A stretch of DNA of 64,000 nucleotides. It comes from Agreia sp. Leaf283. GTDB taxonomy: Bacteria > Actinomycetota > Actinomycetes > Actinomycetales > Microbacteriaceae. Position numbers and translations under genes: made by a program. The DNA lies in NCBI RefSeq assembly GCF_001422485.1, contig NZ_LMNF01000001.1, positions 503,900 to 567,899 of the forward strand. Reading direction: 5' to 3'. Positions 9,101-17,111 of this stretch are shown one piece after another (position 1 is the first letter of the stretch; each line of letters begins with the position of its first letter). The notes under the pieces were generated by a model, which was not told where the DNA came from, did no database searches, and worked only from the letters and a program-made list of their open reading frames with translations.

Positions 9101-10691
9101 CGACCGTGTTCGTGACGCGCAGCGGGCTCGCGTCGTCGGCGACGATCGTTGCCGACGCGGCGATGCCGAATGCGGCGTTCGCCACGGCGCCCGACGCGAT
9201 GCTGCCCGTGAAGGAGAGTTCGAAGCCTGTGATGAACTGCCCGGTCGGAGGTGTCGGGGCAGACGGCGTTGTGCCCTCAGCGACCTGCGTCGGGCTGCCC
9301 ACGCTGCCGCTGAACAGCCAGGTGACCGTCGCCCCCGTCGCCCCGGTCGGGTAGGAGATCGGCGACGAGAAGCCGTCGAAGGTCAGCTCCGTCGTGAAGA
9401 AGTCGTCGTCGGTGAGGGTGAGTGTCGTCACCGGTCCGGACGAGTCGTTCTTCGCGGAGATCGAGGCATCCGCGCTGGTGCCTCCCGGGATGCGCGACGG
9501 CGTGATCGACTTGCCGGCCGACACCGCGACCGAAAGGGGCTCGATGACGAACGGCGCCGTGGCCTGCTTGGTCACCGGGTCCGACCCGTCGACCGTGATC
9601 GTGGCCGAGGCCTGGTTGGTGATGGACGCTCCGGTGAACAGGGGCGTATCGTCTCGCCGGTCGGTGGCTCGCTGCGCGACGGCTAGGGCGACACTGCCCG
9701 CGGTGCCCGACGGCACGATCTCGTCGCCGTCACCCGAGAGGAAGGTGATCCGCAGGCCGGCGACGTCGGCTGCCGCGACGGCGTCGGGCAGGGCGATATC
9801 ACCGGGCGCGCGAGGCGATCCAGGAACCCACTCGTAGTTGCCCGAGCCCGTGTCGAAGACGTAGGCGTCGACACGCACGGAGTCGGCACCCTCGGGCAGG
9901 GCGACCGCGCCGAAGCCCGTGAAGTCGACCAGGGAGAACGGGTTGTCGGCGGCCAGCACCGCGGATGCCGCGGACGCGGAGCTCGGCTCGAGGAGTTCGA
10001 TCGAGCCGGCGGGGACGTTCGAGGTGTTCTGAGCCGACAGGACGATCGTCGACTCGGAGCCGGGCGTGAAGAGCTGGCTTCCGGGCTGCCAGGTCTTCGA
10101 AACGGCGACATCGACGACCGAGGGGATGACCACCGTCACGTCGGCACCATCGCTCACCGTGTCGGCGGAGGACGAGGAGGCCTCTGCCGTGTTCGTCACG
10201 GCGACTCCGTTCGACGGCCAGGTCGGCTGCAGGTTCTCGGGAACCGTGAGTCCGATGACGACCTGGTAGGTGAGGCCCGCTTTGATGCCGACGGCTCCCT
10301 CTCCCAGGTCCTGCGTGAACGCGACGTCGAGCTCGCACGCGGTGGTGACGACCGTCGAGCAGCCGTTCCACGAGATGGAGCTCGCCTGCGAGCTCGGCTG
10401 CACCGTTGTGCTGCGCAGGCCGAACCCGTCGAACTGGGCGGGGATGGCGTCGACCAGCGTCGCGTCCAGGCAGTCGTTGTCGTCGCATCCGACCGTGATC
10501 GTGTAGTCGAACTCGTCGCCGGGCGCCAGGTCGACGGCCTCTTCGCCATTGACGATCTTGGCGATCGTCAACAGGCCCTGCGGGGCGGCGACTGCGGGAG
10601 TCGCGACGACGACCGAGCCGATGAGTATGGCGACGAGTGTCGCGGCGACGGCGGCCAGCCGGGTGCCGGGCTGAAGACGGAGCGATGCCAT
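3108..10691 (-). CDS. giant secreted repeat protein, DUF11/DUF5979 type, LAXTG sorting signal
   Basis: A 2,527-residue surface protein. The ATG at 10691 (MASLRLQPG) is chosen because it follows a G-rich ribosome site and opens a signal peptide ending near ATPAVAAPQG; an in-frame start at 10751 adds 20 residues that do not look like a leader. The body is a long series of beta-rich modules of the bacterial repeat (DUF11) type. Near the C-terminus are five consecutive modules of about 105 residues starting GSLQVTK, GSLVVSK, GTLSVTK, GSVDVTK and GDLVVVK, each ending near TNTF or TNDY and containing a Cys pair, as in DUF5979. One DUF11 domain (GQLSVHKTVDK) follows. The tail is LASTG, a hydrophobic helix and RRARRA, a cell-wall sorting signal of the LAXTG kind used by class E sortases. 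It is probably an adhesin or stalk. Confidence 0.9.
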   Translation of the reverse strand: MASLRLQPGTRLAAVAATLVAILIGSVVVATPAVAAPQGLLTIAKIVNGEEAVDLAPGDEFDYTITVGCDDNDCLDATLVDAIPAQFDGFGLRSTTVQPSSQASSISWNGCSTVVTTACELDVAFTQDLGEGAVGIKAGLTYQVVIGLTVPENLQPTWPSNGVAVTNTAEASSSSADTVSDGADVTVVIPSVVDVAVSKTWQPGSQLFTPGSESTIVLSAQNTSNVPAGSIELLEPSSASAASAVLAADNPFSLVDFTGFGAVALPEGADSVRVDAYVFDTGSGNYEWVPGSPRAPGDIALPDAVAAADVAGLRITFLSGDGDEIVPSGTAGSVALAVAQRATDRRDDTPLFTGASITNQASATITVDGSDPVTKQATAPFVIEPLSVAVSAGKSITPSRIPGGTSADASISAKNDSSGPVTTLTLTDDDFFTTELTFDGFSSPISYPTGATGATVTWLFSGSVGSPTQVAEGTTPSAPTPPTGQFITGFELSFTGSIASGAVANAAFGIAASATIVADDASPLRVTNTVDVEARNARGSATASASAPLDIFFPQIDVQLEKTISPAGSVAPGATVVVQLPTSTTVDSAYVDPNKVVVTDLWRDTVGDDFWNAFDPIAVAPTQVLAGSTLTIDYSTDGGATWTQFHVVDATAGTTVYSGNLPTGLTSSITGLRYTFENPAGFSQGTEVTPNMVFQARGQLRDGSGPTSVADAGASTYTNVGTAVAEGQVEGVPVVRSETVAATAPAAIRSNSGPGSLMASKAWLTPSFSADLSLLSSQSGDRAGTVLGWGVTSTGFDSVTISDPSSDPGNVAQTVFQAFDLLQIAPVAFAQDPLLRWDTVSQVELFSDGDWQVVTAPSGGWMSGAGFKGYTLTPGQAASTTGVRLTVVPNDEARAASSNPLAPPVGTGVASSANDATRSIGLVWQLRNTVRDTTSNPNRWVTATHGYNDANPSTVVNTVDVSGIVNGEPVGPRSAEDSIALIDQPPAVTVSKKSSRSSIVVPQPGDVPATGYPRNDFTITATNQSSSRASYIRVSDPMTCSVESIGDCVSPADGWDANPYASASYDPATNPFERFDLTGVAFSAPDAGVDPVASTVTLWKRSAAGVLSSSTATLLATLAMPSSALVDVVGISVLYQGADPETDGGSITVGDPIALTLKTQLRVSLRSDASAFVTPVTVGNDTFTQGYDPVLYPTGMQSTPNASANAAVVLQQGALGVTAAKTFSPKTLIEKDRANPVTATLRATQGSASVASHEVTIEDTDQDFWNLFRLTGLSASDVTLPAGADRVRVDVQQNGTSDWVAGAASATAALPAVDPASITGIRFVFSRADGALLSRTAPPADFTATAILHLALLDAARADGSAVVFPSTVSNDVTTRSHRTDDPAIYADATAVATDSIQLGTGSYTLDVAKSPQNGVHSVTPGDPNQWSLVFTNTGSGFLTVPSVVDVLDDHLSWDGETPTFATSSGGLLSTDVQTSFDSATGTISFAWPEGGQRMAPGEKFTISLGIVLEAGLVGGQRATNQFTVETAQTLTACTNTSGNGQGTLPGLAVNECGTSNYVQPVLGASLLTTKAVKGDVVDRTVSGARNITTPGGPCIADADGYYRSPCAANTMVGGTDEWKLRAVNSGTVAYTKLTFVEPLPVAGDRLLATGGSRGSTYRPVFDGTFPLAVDAPAGTTITWQVTAASDVCVGTGATAWPSDPSCANHPAASDWTDGATFAGDWSTVTGIRVVLDFASTAGAVLAPGGSAQVLYRTVNAPATEAEPDRAPVAVPVGDPIAWNQFGALAALSTGGTLSRAPIKAGVVLDSGSLQVTKSVTGEGAAFAPDTFEATVSCTVAGAPVQFAGGGVVTLDAANGYTTRVDGIPLGAECGITENGDEGAYGETTRTVTPSTVTINVASDADGEVPVSQRVAITNDYAVGSLVVSKAVTTQATVGSFGPFDYTAVCAAYDGTPVPLADGDAAFSLAAGESHSIAGLPVRAECTITETDTDGADAAPNSVASSTNGAPAVVGASVDVTVGTDTTTLDYTNDYAAGTLSVTKTLAGEGQEEYGDGPFTIAVLCTYDGQQLYDGSIELTGGETRTLDDVFPAGTECAVSETAAGGANETTIDSPTVIVPGPADGATLGAVTVDVTNTFNLGSVDVTKVRDGAGAETYGAGPFTVQVTCTWQKDGETLTIPLPDGGVLQLSDENDYRATVSGLIEGALCDTVETVDGGASSSTVTPAGGVTVPNGEAADVTVTNTFDTGDLVVVKNRIGDGVEAFGAGPFQVQVTCTWVKDGVITGIDLGDDAQIELSEENDYTATVTGIIAGADCEVVETDRGLATASETDPADGRIRILADGDEAGPATVTVTNTFDVGQLSVHKTVDKAAAVVGDTVRYTIVVQNVGQIDARDVLVSDRLPEGLSSVVSDPAADASAPGVLTWTVASLPVGASATFHVSAIVDRAGTIVNRASVETPDGPWVDPEVVGSCVDDHDESCADTVVTVPALAGDSLASTGLGSVERVLLFALLTLLIGLGLVTLVRRARRA

Positions 10692-10779
10692 GGTGATTTC
10701 CCCACGAAGTTGGATCGGCGCATAAACGCCAGCTGATGCTTTCAGCACCATCGTCGGGATAGATCACTCTGCGACGTAA

Positions 10780-10798
10780 ATAACTGAAGCTCAGTTAT
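10780..10798. promoter_or_regulatory. palindromic operator candidate upstream of the giant surface protein
   Basis: Perfect 8-bp arms ATAACTGA and TCAGTTAT are separated by three bases, within an AT-rich island about 90 bp before the chosen start at 10691. The symmetry fits a dimeric repressor or activator. No regulator gene is adjacent, so the binding protein is unknown. Confidence 0.5.
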
Positions 10799-10870
10799 GT
10801 TTTCACGCGAATTGGGAAATTCTCACTTCGAGGGGATCTCGAGGGGCGTTTTCACCCTCAGATTCACCTT

Positions 10871-10955
10871 GACGGCACGGCCACCTCGACGGCACGGCCA
10901 CCTCGACGGCACGGCCACCTAGACAGCACGGCCACCTCGACGGCGCGGCCGCCTC
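10871..10955. repeat. five tandem copies of a 17-bp unit
   Basis: Five head-to-tail 17-bp units with consensus GACGGCACGGCCACCTC, the last two degenerate. They fill the gap between the L,D-transpeptidase gene and the giant surface-protein gene. The unit length does not match whole helical turns. A variable-number tandem repeat formed by slippage is the simplest reading. Confidence 0.85.
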
Positions 10956-10976
10956 GGCCCCGCGGCCAGCTGAACG

Positions 10977-12503
10977 TCAGTAGGTGACGGTTACTTCGGT
11001 GCCCATCGGAGCCCAGTCGAAGACCTGCGCGGCCTTGTCGAGGGGCATGTTGATGCAGCCGTGGCTCATCACGTTGCCGAAGTTGTTGTGCCAGTAGGCG
11101 CCGTGCAGAGCCTCGTCGCCGTTGTAGTACATGACGTCGGGCACGTTCTTCGTGTAGTAGTTGGGCGCCTGGGTGAGGTCTGGATTGCCCATGTTCTGCG
11201 AGGTCAGCTTCGCTGTGATGCGGAAGCTTCCCGTGTGCGAATCGTGCCCGGACACACCCGACGAGATCAGGAAGCTGTCGACGACCTGGCCGTTCTCGAA
11301 GAGGTACTCGCGCTGTTCGCTGAGGTTGACGACGATGTTGCGCGACGTCTTGGTGACCTGGGCGGGCGTGACGGTGACGGGAAGGACGAAGGCCGGGTCG
11401 CCTCCGGTCAGCTGGCTCGCGAAGGCGGCGGCGACTCCACTGGTGTCGCCCAACGCGCGGCCGTCGACGCCCGCGGTGATCGTGTCGAGCGTCTCACCCC
11501 CGGTGTCGGTGATGACGGAACCGTTGACCGGATCGCGGTTCACCGCGGCCGGGAGGGTGTCGACGACCTTCTGGATCGCCGCAGTATCTGCGCTGTAGCT
11601 GTAGGTGCCGTCGTCGTTCGTGGAGAGCGTGATCCACGACGCCGCGACGGTGCGGTCGATCGGCACGGTGCGCTCGTCGCCGACATAGAAGCCGACGCCG
11701 TCGAGGATCGTGTTCAGCTGGGTGGCCGTGGCGGTGACCGCTTCGGTCGAGGCGGATGCGGGAACGACGGTGGGCGTCGCGTCGACCTCGACGCTGGACT
11801 CACCGGAGACAAGGGCGCCCTGCAGCGCGTCGCGGATGGATTCGAGGTCGACACCGGCACCGTCGACGGCGGGCGTGACTGCGTAGGAACCCGACGCGGA
11901 GTCGAACGCCATGGTCGCGTTCACCGGATCGACGAACAGGGCGGGAGCGACATCGTGCAGAGCAGCGGTCGCTGTCTTCTCGTCGAGGGCGACGGTCGGC
12001 GTGACGGGCGCCTTCGCATTCCACGCCGTCACCTTCCACAGCGGGTTCTGCGCGTGTGCCTGCTCGGCGAGCGCCTGCGCGTCGACCGACGCGCCCAGGT
12101 CGCCGCCGCTGAGTTCGGCTTCGGAGTCATCGGTCGACGCACTCGCGAGGCTGGCACCGAGCTGACCGCCGCGGATGGTCGCAGTGCCGTCGGCACCTCT
12201 GATGACGACGGTGGTGTCGGCGAGTCGCTGGCTCACGGCGTCGGCCGCCGAGCCCTCTGTCATGCCTCCGACGTTCACGCTGGCGACGGTCGTTCCCGGT
12301 GCGATCAAGACGAGCGAGGCGACCACGGCCAGCGAGACCGCGATCGCGGCGACGGGAATACCGATCCACCGGCCGAGATGACGCTTCTTCTTCGCCTGCG
12401 CAGGGAGGACCCAGCGCTTGGTCGACGGCTGGGCCTCGGCACCGCCTGTGGAGGGGTCGACGGAAACGTCAGGCACGCTCGGTCGAGCAGCCAGCTCAGT
12501 CAT
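10977..12503 (-). CDS. L,D-transpeptidase with tandem PG_binding_4 domains
   Basis: A 508-residue membrane-anchored enzyme that makes 3-3 peptidoglycan cross-links or attaches proteins to the wall. The start at 12503 (MTELAARPS) is chosen over an upstream in-frame ATG because GGGAGG precedes it at good spacing. After a cytoplasmic N-terminus rich in lysine (AKKKRHLGRW) comes one membrane helix near residues 50-72, then two extracellular PG_binding_4/VanW-like modules. The C-terminal YkuD catalytic domain contains HGAYWHNN and MSHGCINM, with the active-site Cys in SHGC. It lies between fprA and the wall-anchored giant protein on the same strand. Confidence 0.93.
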   Translation of the reverse strand: MTELAARPSVPDVSVDPSTGGAEAQPSTKRWVLPAQAKKKRHLGRWIGIPVAAIAVSLAVVASLVLIAPGTTVASVNVGGMTEGSAADAVSQRLADTTVVIRGADGTATIRGGQLGASLASASTDDSEAELSGGDLGASVDAQALAEQAHAQNPLWKVTAWNAKAPVTPTVALDEKTATAALHDVAPALFVDPVNATMAFDSASGSYAVTPAVDGAGVDLESIRDALQGALVSGESSVEVDATPTVVPASASTEAVTATATQLNTILDGVGFYVGDERTVPIDRTVAASWITLSTNDDGTYSYSADTAAIQKVVDTLPAAVNRDPVNGSVITDTGGETLDTITAGVDGRALGDTSGVAAAFASQLTGGDPAFVLPVTVTPAQVTKTSRNIVVNLSEQREYLFENGQVVDSFLISSGVSGHDSHTGSFRITAKLTSQNMGNPDLTQAPNYYTKNVPDVMYYNGDEALHGAYWHNNFGNVMSHGCINMPLDKAAQVFDWAPMGTEVTVTY

Positions 12504-12580
12504 GCCACCACCTCCCGTCGCAGAGAACTCGCACTCCACATGCTATGTCACGAAATCGGTACGGCCGATAACGATCTGGG

Positions 12581-13933
12581 TCAGGCGTTGGAAACCCTGA
12601 TCATTTCATCCCGAGGAACGACTTTCTTGCGCAGGCGCCCCTCGGCCTCGCCGAGCGCCAGCTCGTGCTGGTCGAGCTGGTGCCAGCCGTCGATGGTCGT
12701 GAACTCCACGCCGCGCGAGGTGAGCAGGTCGATGATGCTCTGCTCGTCGGGGTGCGACGGCGTCCACCAGCTGGCCTGGTCGTTCACGACGTGCTGGACG
12801 GTCTCCATCGCATCGGACTTGGTGTGGCCGATGAGCCCCACCGGTCCGCGCTTGATCCAGCCGGTGGCGTAGACGCCCGGAAGAACCGAGTTGTCGTCGG
12901 CCAGCGCCTGGCCTTCGTGGTTGGGGATCACGCCGTGGCGCTCGTCGAACGGGATGTCGGCGAGCGGCGATCCGAAATAGCCGACGGCCCGGTAGATGGC
13001 CTGGATCTCGATCTCGCGGATCTCGCCGGTGCCCTCGACACTGCCGGCGCCATCGGGCCGCGTGCGCTCGTACCGGATCGACGCGACCCGGCCATCGGCA
13101 TCCGCTGTGATCTCGAGCGGCTTCGCGTAGAAGTGCAGGTGCAGCCTGCGCGACGCCTCGCCCACCGGGCGCTCGCGCCACTGGTTGAGCACCTTGTTGA
13201 TCACGAAGACCTGCTTGTTGCTCGCGATGGCGGCTTTCGAGGCCTCATCGAGCTCGAAGTCCTCGTCGTAGACGATCATGTCGACGTCGTTCATCTCGCC
13301 GAGCTCGCGCAGCTCGAGGGGGGTGAACTTGACCTGCGCGGGGCCGCGGCGGCCGAAGACGTGCACGTCGGTGACGGGTGACGACTTGAGGATCTCGTAG
13401 ACGTTGTCGGGGATTTCCGTGGGCAGCAGGTCATCGGCGTGCTTGGCGAGGATGCGCGACACGTCGAGGGCGACGTTGCCGTTGCCGATCACGGCAACCG
13501 ATGCGGCGTCGAGAGGCCAGGTACGCGGCACGTCGGGGTGGCCGTCGAACCAGCTCACGAAGTCGGCCGCGCCGTAGGAGCCCTCGAGCTCGATGCCGGG
13601 GATGGCGAGCGGCGCGTCGGTGATGGCGCCGGTGGCGAAGATCACTGCGTTGTAGTGCTTCTTGAGGTCGTCGAGGGTGACATCGACGCCGTAGCGCACG
13701 TTGCCGAAGAAGCGGATGTCTCCGCGGTCGAGAACCTCGCGGAGCGCGGTGATGATGCCCTTGATGCGGGGGTGGTCGGGAGCGACGCCGTAGCGCACGA
13801 GCCCATACGGAGCAGGCAGGTGCTCGAAGAGGTCGATCGAGACGTCGAAGTGACGCTCGGCCTTGATCAGAAGGTCGGCAGCGTAGATGCCGGCGGGGCC
13901 GGCTCCGACGATGGCCAGTCGCAACGTGGTCAT
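12581..13933 (-). CDS. fprA: FprA-like NADPH-ferredoxin reductase
   Basis: A 450-residue flavoprotein that passes electrons from NADPH to ferredoxin. It carries the FAD-binding glycine motif GAGPAG at residues 10-15, the conserved APYGLVRYGVAPDHP at 41-55, and the NADPH motif GNGNVALD at about 150-157. The GVYATGWIKRGPVGLIGHTK segment near residue 370 is the conserved C-terminal FAD contact of mycobacterial FprA and adrenodoxin reductase relatives. It sits 16 bases downstream of the prenyl synthase gene and is probably in its operon. Length is normal for the family. Confidence 0.93.
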   Translation of the reverse strand: MTTLRLAIVGAGPAGIYAADLLIKAERHFDVSIDLFEHLPAPYGLVRYGVAPDHPRIKGIITALREVLDRGDIRFFGNVRYGVDVTLDDLKKHYNAVIFATGAITDAPLAIPGIELEGSYGAADFVSWFDGHPDVPRTWPLDAASVAVIGNGNVALDVSRILAKHADDLLPTEIPDNVYEILKSSPVTDVHVFGRRGPAQVKFTPLELRELGEMNDVDMIVYDEDFELDEASKAAIASNKQVFVINKVLNQWRERPVGEASRRLHLHFYAKPLEITADADGRVASIRYERTRPDGAGSVEGTGEIREIEIQAIYRAVGYFGSPLADIPFDERHGVIPNHEGQALADDNSVLPGVYATGWIKRGPVGLIGHTKSDAMETVQHVVNDQASWWTPSHPDEQSIIDLLTSRGVEFTTIDGWHQLDQHELALGEAEGRLRKKVVPRDEMIRVSNA

Positions 13934-13949
13934 GGAGGGAGGTGTTTCC

Positions 13950-15068
13950 TTAATTTGTTCGATCCACCACGGTGTCGGCGAATCGGCTGAGGGTCTTCTT
14001 GACGGTTCCGTCGGGAAGAGGAGCGAGGGCCTCGACAGCGCCGCGGGCCCAGCGGTGCGCTTCGTCGATGGTGGCCTTGGTGACCGGATGCGCGCGCAGC
14101 TCGGCGATGACGGCGTCGACGGCGGCCTCGTCGACCGTGTCGCCCGGCTTCGCCGTGGCGACGGCGTCGATGCGCTTGAGCAGCGCCGCGGCCTCGGGAT
14201 TGCGCTTGGCGCGCTTGCGCAGGTAGAGAACGGGAAGGGTGACCACGCCGGCGCGCACGTCGGTGCCGGCCTTCTTGCCCGTGGGCTGCGCCGTGCCGTC
14301 TTCGACGGGCGGCGACATGTCGAGCACGTCGTCGATGAGCTGGAACGCGACGCCGATCTTCTCGCCGAACTCGATCACGGGCTGCTCGTACTCGACGGGG
14401 GCGTTCGAGAAGATGACGCCCATCTGGGCAGAGGCCGAGATGAGGGATCCGGTCTTGTCGCTGAGCACCTGGAGATAGTGCTCGATCGGGTTCTCGTTGT
14501 CTTTGGGACCGATCGTCTCGTGCAGCTGGCCGAGGCACAGGCGCTCGAACGTGTCGGCCTGAAGCTGGATCGCGCGCTCTCCCAGAATGGAGAGCAGTTT
14601 CGACGCCCGGGCGAACAGCAGGTCGCCCACGAGGATGGCGATGGAGTTGCCCCAGACGTTCTGGGCGGTCGGAACGCCGCGCCTGACGGGAGCCGAGTCC
14701 ATGACATCGTCGTGGTAGAGCGACGCGAGGTGGGTGAGTTCGATGGATGCGCCGGCCATGATGACCTGGTCGGTCACGCCGTCGCCGAGCTGGGCCGTGA
14801 GCATGGCCAGAATGGGCCGCACGCGCTTGCCGCCGGCCTCGAGCAGATAACGGGCCGCCACGTCGGCGAGCTCGTCGCTGAATTTGACCTCGGCGAACAG
14901 CCGCGCCTCGAGGCGCTCGATTCCGTCGTCGACCGCACGGGCCACCTCGCGGTCGCGACTGGTGGAGAAGAGTCGGTCGTGCAGATTGAGCGACGACGAC
15001 AGGCTCTGGGTGCGCCGGGCCTTGCCTGCGGGCGCGCGCGTGCCTGCAGCGGGTGTTTTCGGGGTCAC
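13950..15068 (-). CDS. long-chain polyprenyl diphosphate synthase for menaquinone
   Basis: A 372-residue trans-isoprenyl diphosphate synthase. Both aspartate-rich motifs are present: HDDVMDSAPVRRG at about 119-131 and LIDDVLDM at about 244-251, which hold Mg-diphosphate. The residues four and five places before the first motif are Ser and Ala, small side chains expected in long-chain rather than farnesyl enzymes. The gene starts nine bases after menG and is in the same direction, so its product is probably the side chain that MenA attaches to the naphthoate ring. The first 25 residues are a basic, proline-rich extension of no clear role. Confidence 0.92.
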   Translation of the reverse strand: MTPKTPAAGTRAPAGKARRTQSLSSSLNLHDRLFSTSRDREVARAVDDGIERLEARLFAEVKFSDELADVAARYLLEAGGKRVRPILAMLTAQLGDGVTDQVIMAGASIELTHLASLYHDDVMDSAPVRRGVPTAQNVWGNSIAILVGDLLFARASKLLSILGERAIQLQADTFERLCLGQLHETIGPKDNENPIEHYLQVLSDKTGSLISASAQMGVIFSNAPVEYEQPVIEFGEKIGVAFQLIDDVLDMSPPVEDGTAQPTGKKAGTDVRAGVVTLPVLYLRKRAKRNPEAAALLKRIDAVATAKPGDTVDEAAVDAVIAELRAHPVTKATIDEAHRWARGAVEALAPLPDGTVKKTLSRFADTVVDRTN

Positions 15069-15077
15069 AGGTTCAGC

Positions 15078-15791
15078 CTACTGACCCGTACGGGGCTTGA
15101 TGCCCCGGTGCAGGGCGACGATGCCGAGGCTGAGGTTCTTGTACGCGACCCTCGAGAAGCCGGCCTCACGCATCCATTCGGCGAGCGTCTTCTGGTCGGG
15201 CCAGGCCTTGATCGAATCGCCCAGGTAGTCGTAGGCCTCGGCATTCGACGAGGCGAGCTTCACGAGCGTGGGCATGACCCTGTTGAGGTAGGTGAAGTAG
15301 CCCGAGCGCACGAGCTTGGCCGGCGGCTTCGAGAACTCGCAGATGACGATGCGCCCGCCCGGCTTGGTGACCCGGTAGAGCTCCTTCAGGGCCACATGCG
15401 GATCGACGATGTTGCGCAGCCCGAACGAGATGGTGACGGCGTCGAACTCGTCGTCGGCGAAGGGCAGGTCCATGCCGTCGGCCTGCACGAACTCGACGTT
15501 GCGGTTGCCCGCCTGCTGCCGCTTGCCGACCTCGATCATGCCGGGTGAGAAGTCGGCGGCGACCACGTGGGCGCCCTTGGCCGCCAGGGCGGCGCTCGAC
15601 GTGCCCGTTCCGGCGGCGAGATCGAGGATGCGATCGCCGGGCCGGGGGTCGACGGCACGAACCGTGGCCGCGCGCCACAGCTGGTCGTTGCCCACCGAGA
15701 GAACCGCGTTCGTGCGGTCGTAGTGCGTGGAGACCTGGTCGAACATCGCGGAGACCGCTTGGGGCTTTTTAGTAAGGTCTGCCTTATTCAC
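15078..15791 (-). CDS. menG: demethylmenaquinone methyltransferase
   Basis: A 237-residue SAM-dependent C-methyltransferase of the UbiE/MenG family that performs the last step of menaquinone synthesis. The SAM-binding loop LDLAAGTGTSS lies at about residues 56-66, with the acidic ribose contact AADFS near 78. The family signatures YDRTNAVLS and PGGRIVICEFSKP are both present. It is first in the run menG, prenyl synthase, fprA-like gene, all on the reverse strand. Length matches the family. Confidence 0.95.
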   Translation of the reverse strand: MNKADLTKKPQAVSAMFDQVSTHYDRTNAVLSVGNDQLWRAATVRAVDPRPGDRILDLAAGTGTSSAALAAKGAHVVAADFSPGMIEVGKRQQAGNRNVEFVQADGMDLPFADDEFDAVTISFGLRNIVDPHVALKELYRVTKPGGRIVICEFSKPPAKLVRSGYFTYLNRVMPTLVKLASSNAEAYDYLGDSIKAWPDQKTLAEWMREAGFSRVAYKNLSLGIVALHRGIKPRTGQ

Positions 15792-15860
15792 TCGTCCAGT
15801 GTAGTTGCGCTGCCCGCATGGCGGCTGGGATTGACCAGCTGTGCAGAGCGCACCTCGGAT

Positions 15861-16235
15861 TCAGGAGAGCGGCCGCCAGAACAGGTTCACGAGGGTGCCG
15901 TCGGGATCGCGGAACAGCGTTGAACGATTGCCCCACGGCATCGTCGTCGGGGCGAGCACGACGTCGCCGATCACGGGGCGGAGCCGCGCGAACTCCGCGT
16001 CGACGTCGGCGACCTCGAACTCGACGATGATCGATCCGCCGGGCCCGGGCTTCGGGGCGTCGTCGCCGAGCGTCGCGACGGTCGCCGAGCTCGCTATCGC
16101 GAAGGTTCCCGTCTCCGTTCGGAATTCGGCGAACACGGGCGCCGGTCGAGTGGCGACAACGCCGGTGACTGTCTCGTAGAACTCGACGAGGCGGTCGACG
16201 TCGTCGGTGATGAGGCGGATGGAGGTGAGGTTCAC
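15861..16235 (-). CDS. VOC-family glyoxalase/bleomycin-resistance-like protein
   Basis: A 124-residue single-domain vicinal oxygen chelate protein. The opening NLTSIRLITDDVDRLVEFYETV and the ending TLFRDPDGTLVNLFW are the usual first and last strands, the latter with the metal-ligand-type Glu replaced by Asn. It follows a WYL-domain regulator on the same strand with 75 bases between, and may be its target. The substrate is not identifiable. Confidence 0.85.
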   Translation of the reverse strand: MNLTSIRLITDDVDRLVEFYETVTGVVATRPAPVFAEFRTETGTFAIASSATVATLGDDAPKPGPGGSIIVEFEVADVDAEFARLRPVIGDVVLAPTTMPWGNRSTLFRDPDGTLVNLFWRPLS

Positions 16236-16310
16236 GATGGCCTTTCCGTCGCGCCGGTCGGCTCGACGTCTCCATGCTGGGGCTCGTCGGCGACACCGTC
16301 CTGTCGGCGT

Positions 16311-17069
16311 TTAGGTACTTGTCCGGCTCGTCGTCTGGCTGGTCGTCTTCTCGCTCGTCGTGATGCTGCGCAGCTCTCCGAACGAGATGTCGAGGTCCGA
16401 GGCGTTGAGGATGCGGCGCGCAGGAGTCTCGCCCGTGGGCTCCGCACGGGCGATCCGGTCTCCGCGGAAGGCACGAATCGCCTCGCGATCACGGCTCCAG
16501 GCGATCAGGTACCAGTGCTGGCCCCGACCCACCCATCCCATGGGTTCGATCTCCCTGGTCGAGCGCTCACCGTTCTTGTCGGCATACGAGATGCGGAGCA
16601 CCTGCCCGGTGCGGAGGGCCGACGCAAGCTCCGGCACAAGCGCCGGCGCTCTCTCCTCCGGCAGCTCGGCGACCGGCCCGTCTGTCAGCAGGTGGACGCG
16701 AGCAGACAGCTCCACGGTCTCGGCGAGGTGCCGATCGTTCATCACGGCGACCACTTTGCGCAGCGCCGAGCTCGCCGCCTCCCGGAACGGGCTGGTCGCC
16801 AGCATCTCGAGGGAGATCGAGACGGCGAGCGCCTCGTCGACGGTGAAGCCGAGAGGCGCCAAGGTGTGCGACGCGTCGAGGCAGTAGCCCCCGGTGCGCC
16901 CGGGCTCCGCCCAGATCGGCACGCCACTCTGCTGCAGGGCCGACAGGTCTCGCTCGATCGTTCGCGAGCTGACCTCGAAACGGTCGGCGAGCCACCGGGC
17001 GCTGCGCGGCCGCGGCGCCACCGCACGAAGCTCCTCCACGAGCGCATAGAGGCGATCGGTGCGGTTCAC
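16311..17069 (-). CDS. YafY-type transcriptional regulator (HTH plus WYL domain)
   Basis: A 252-residue regulator. The N-terminal winged HTH (about residues 1-60) has the recognition pattern ARWLADRFEVSSRTIERDLSAL. The WYL domain (about 135-215) includes LRISYADKNGERSTREIEPMGW and the defining WYLIAW. WYL domains sense ligands, often nucleic acids or nucleotides, and control DNA-damage and metabolic genes. It is divergent from menF, 42 bases away, and upstream of the VOC gene. The last 20 residues are Ser/Thr-rich and probably disordered. Confidence 0.9.
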   Translation of the reverse strand: MNRTDRLYALVEELRAVAPRPRSARWLADRFEVSSRTIERDLSALQQSGVPIWAEPGRTGGYCLDASHTLAPLGFTVDEALAVSISLEMLATSPFREAASSALRKVVAVMNDRHLAETVELSARVHLLTDGPVAELPEERAPALVPELASALRTGQVLRISYADKNGERSTREIEPMGWVGRGQHWYLIAWSRDREAIRAFRGDRIARAEPTGETPARRILNASDLDISFGELRSITTSEKTTSQTTSRTST

Positions 17070-17111
17070 AACTCGACCCTAGCCAGCCCTTGGCCGAACT
17101 AGGCTGAACAG

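Noticed and set aside
10871-10955. CRISPR-like repeat array
   Set aside because: Units of 17 bp are contiguous with no spacers.
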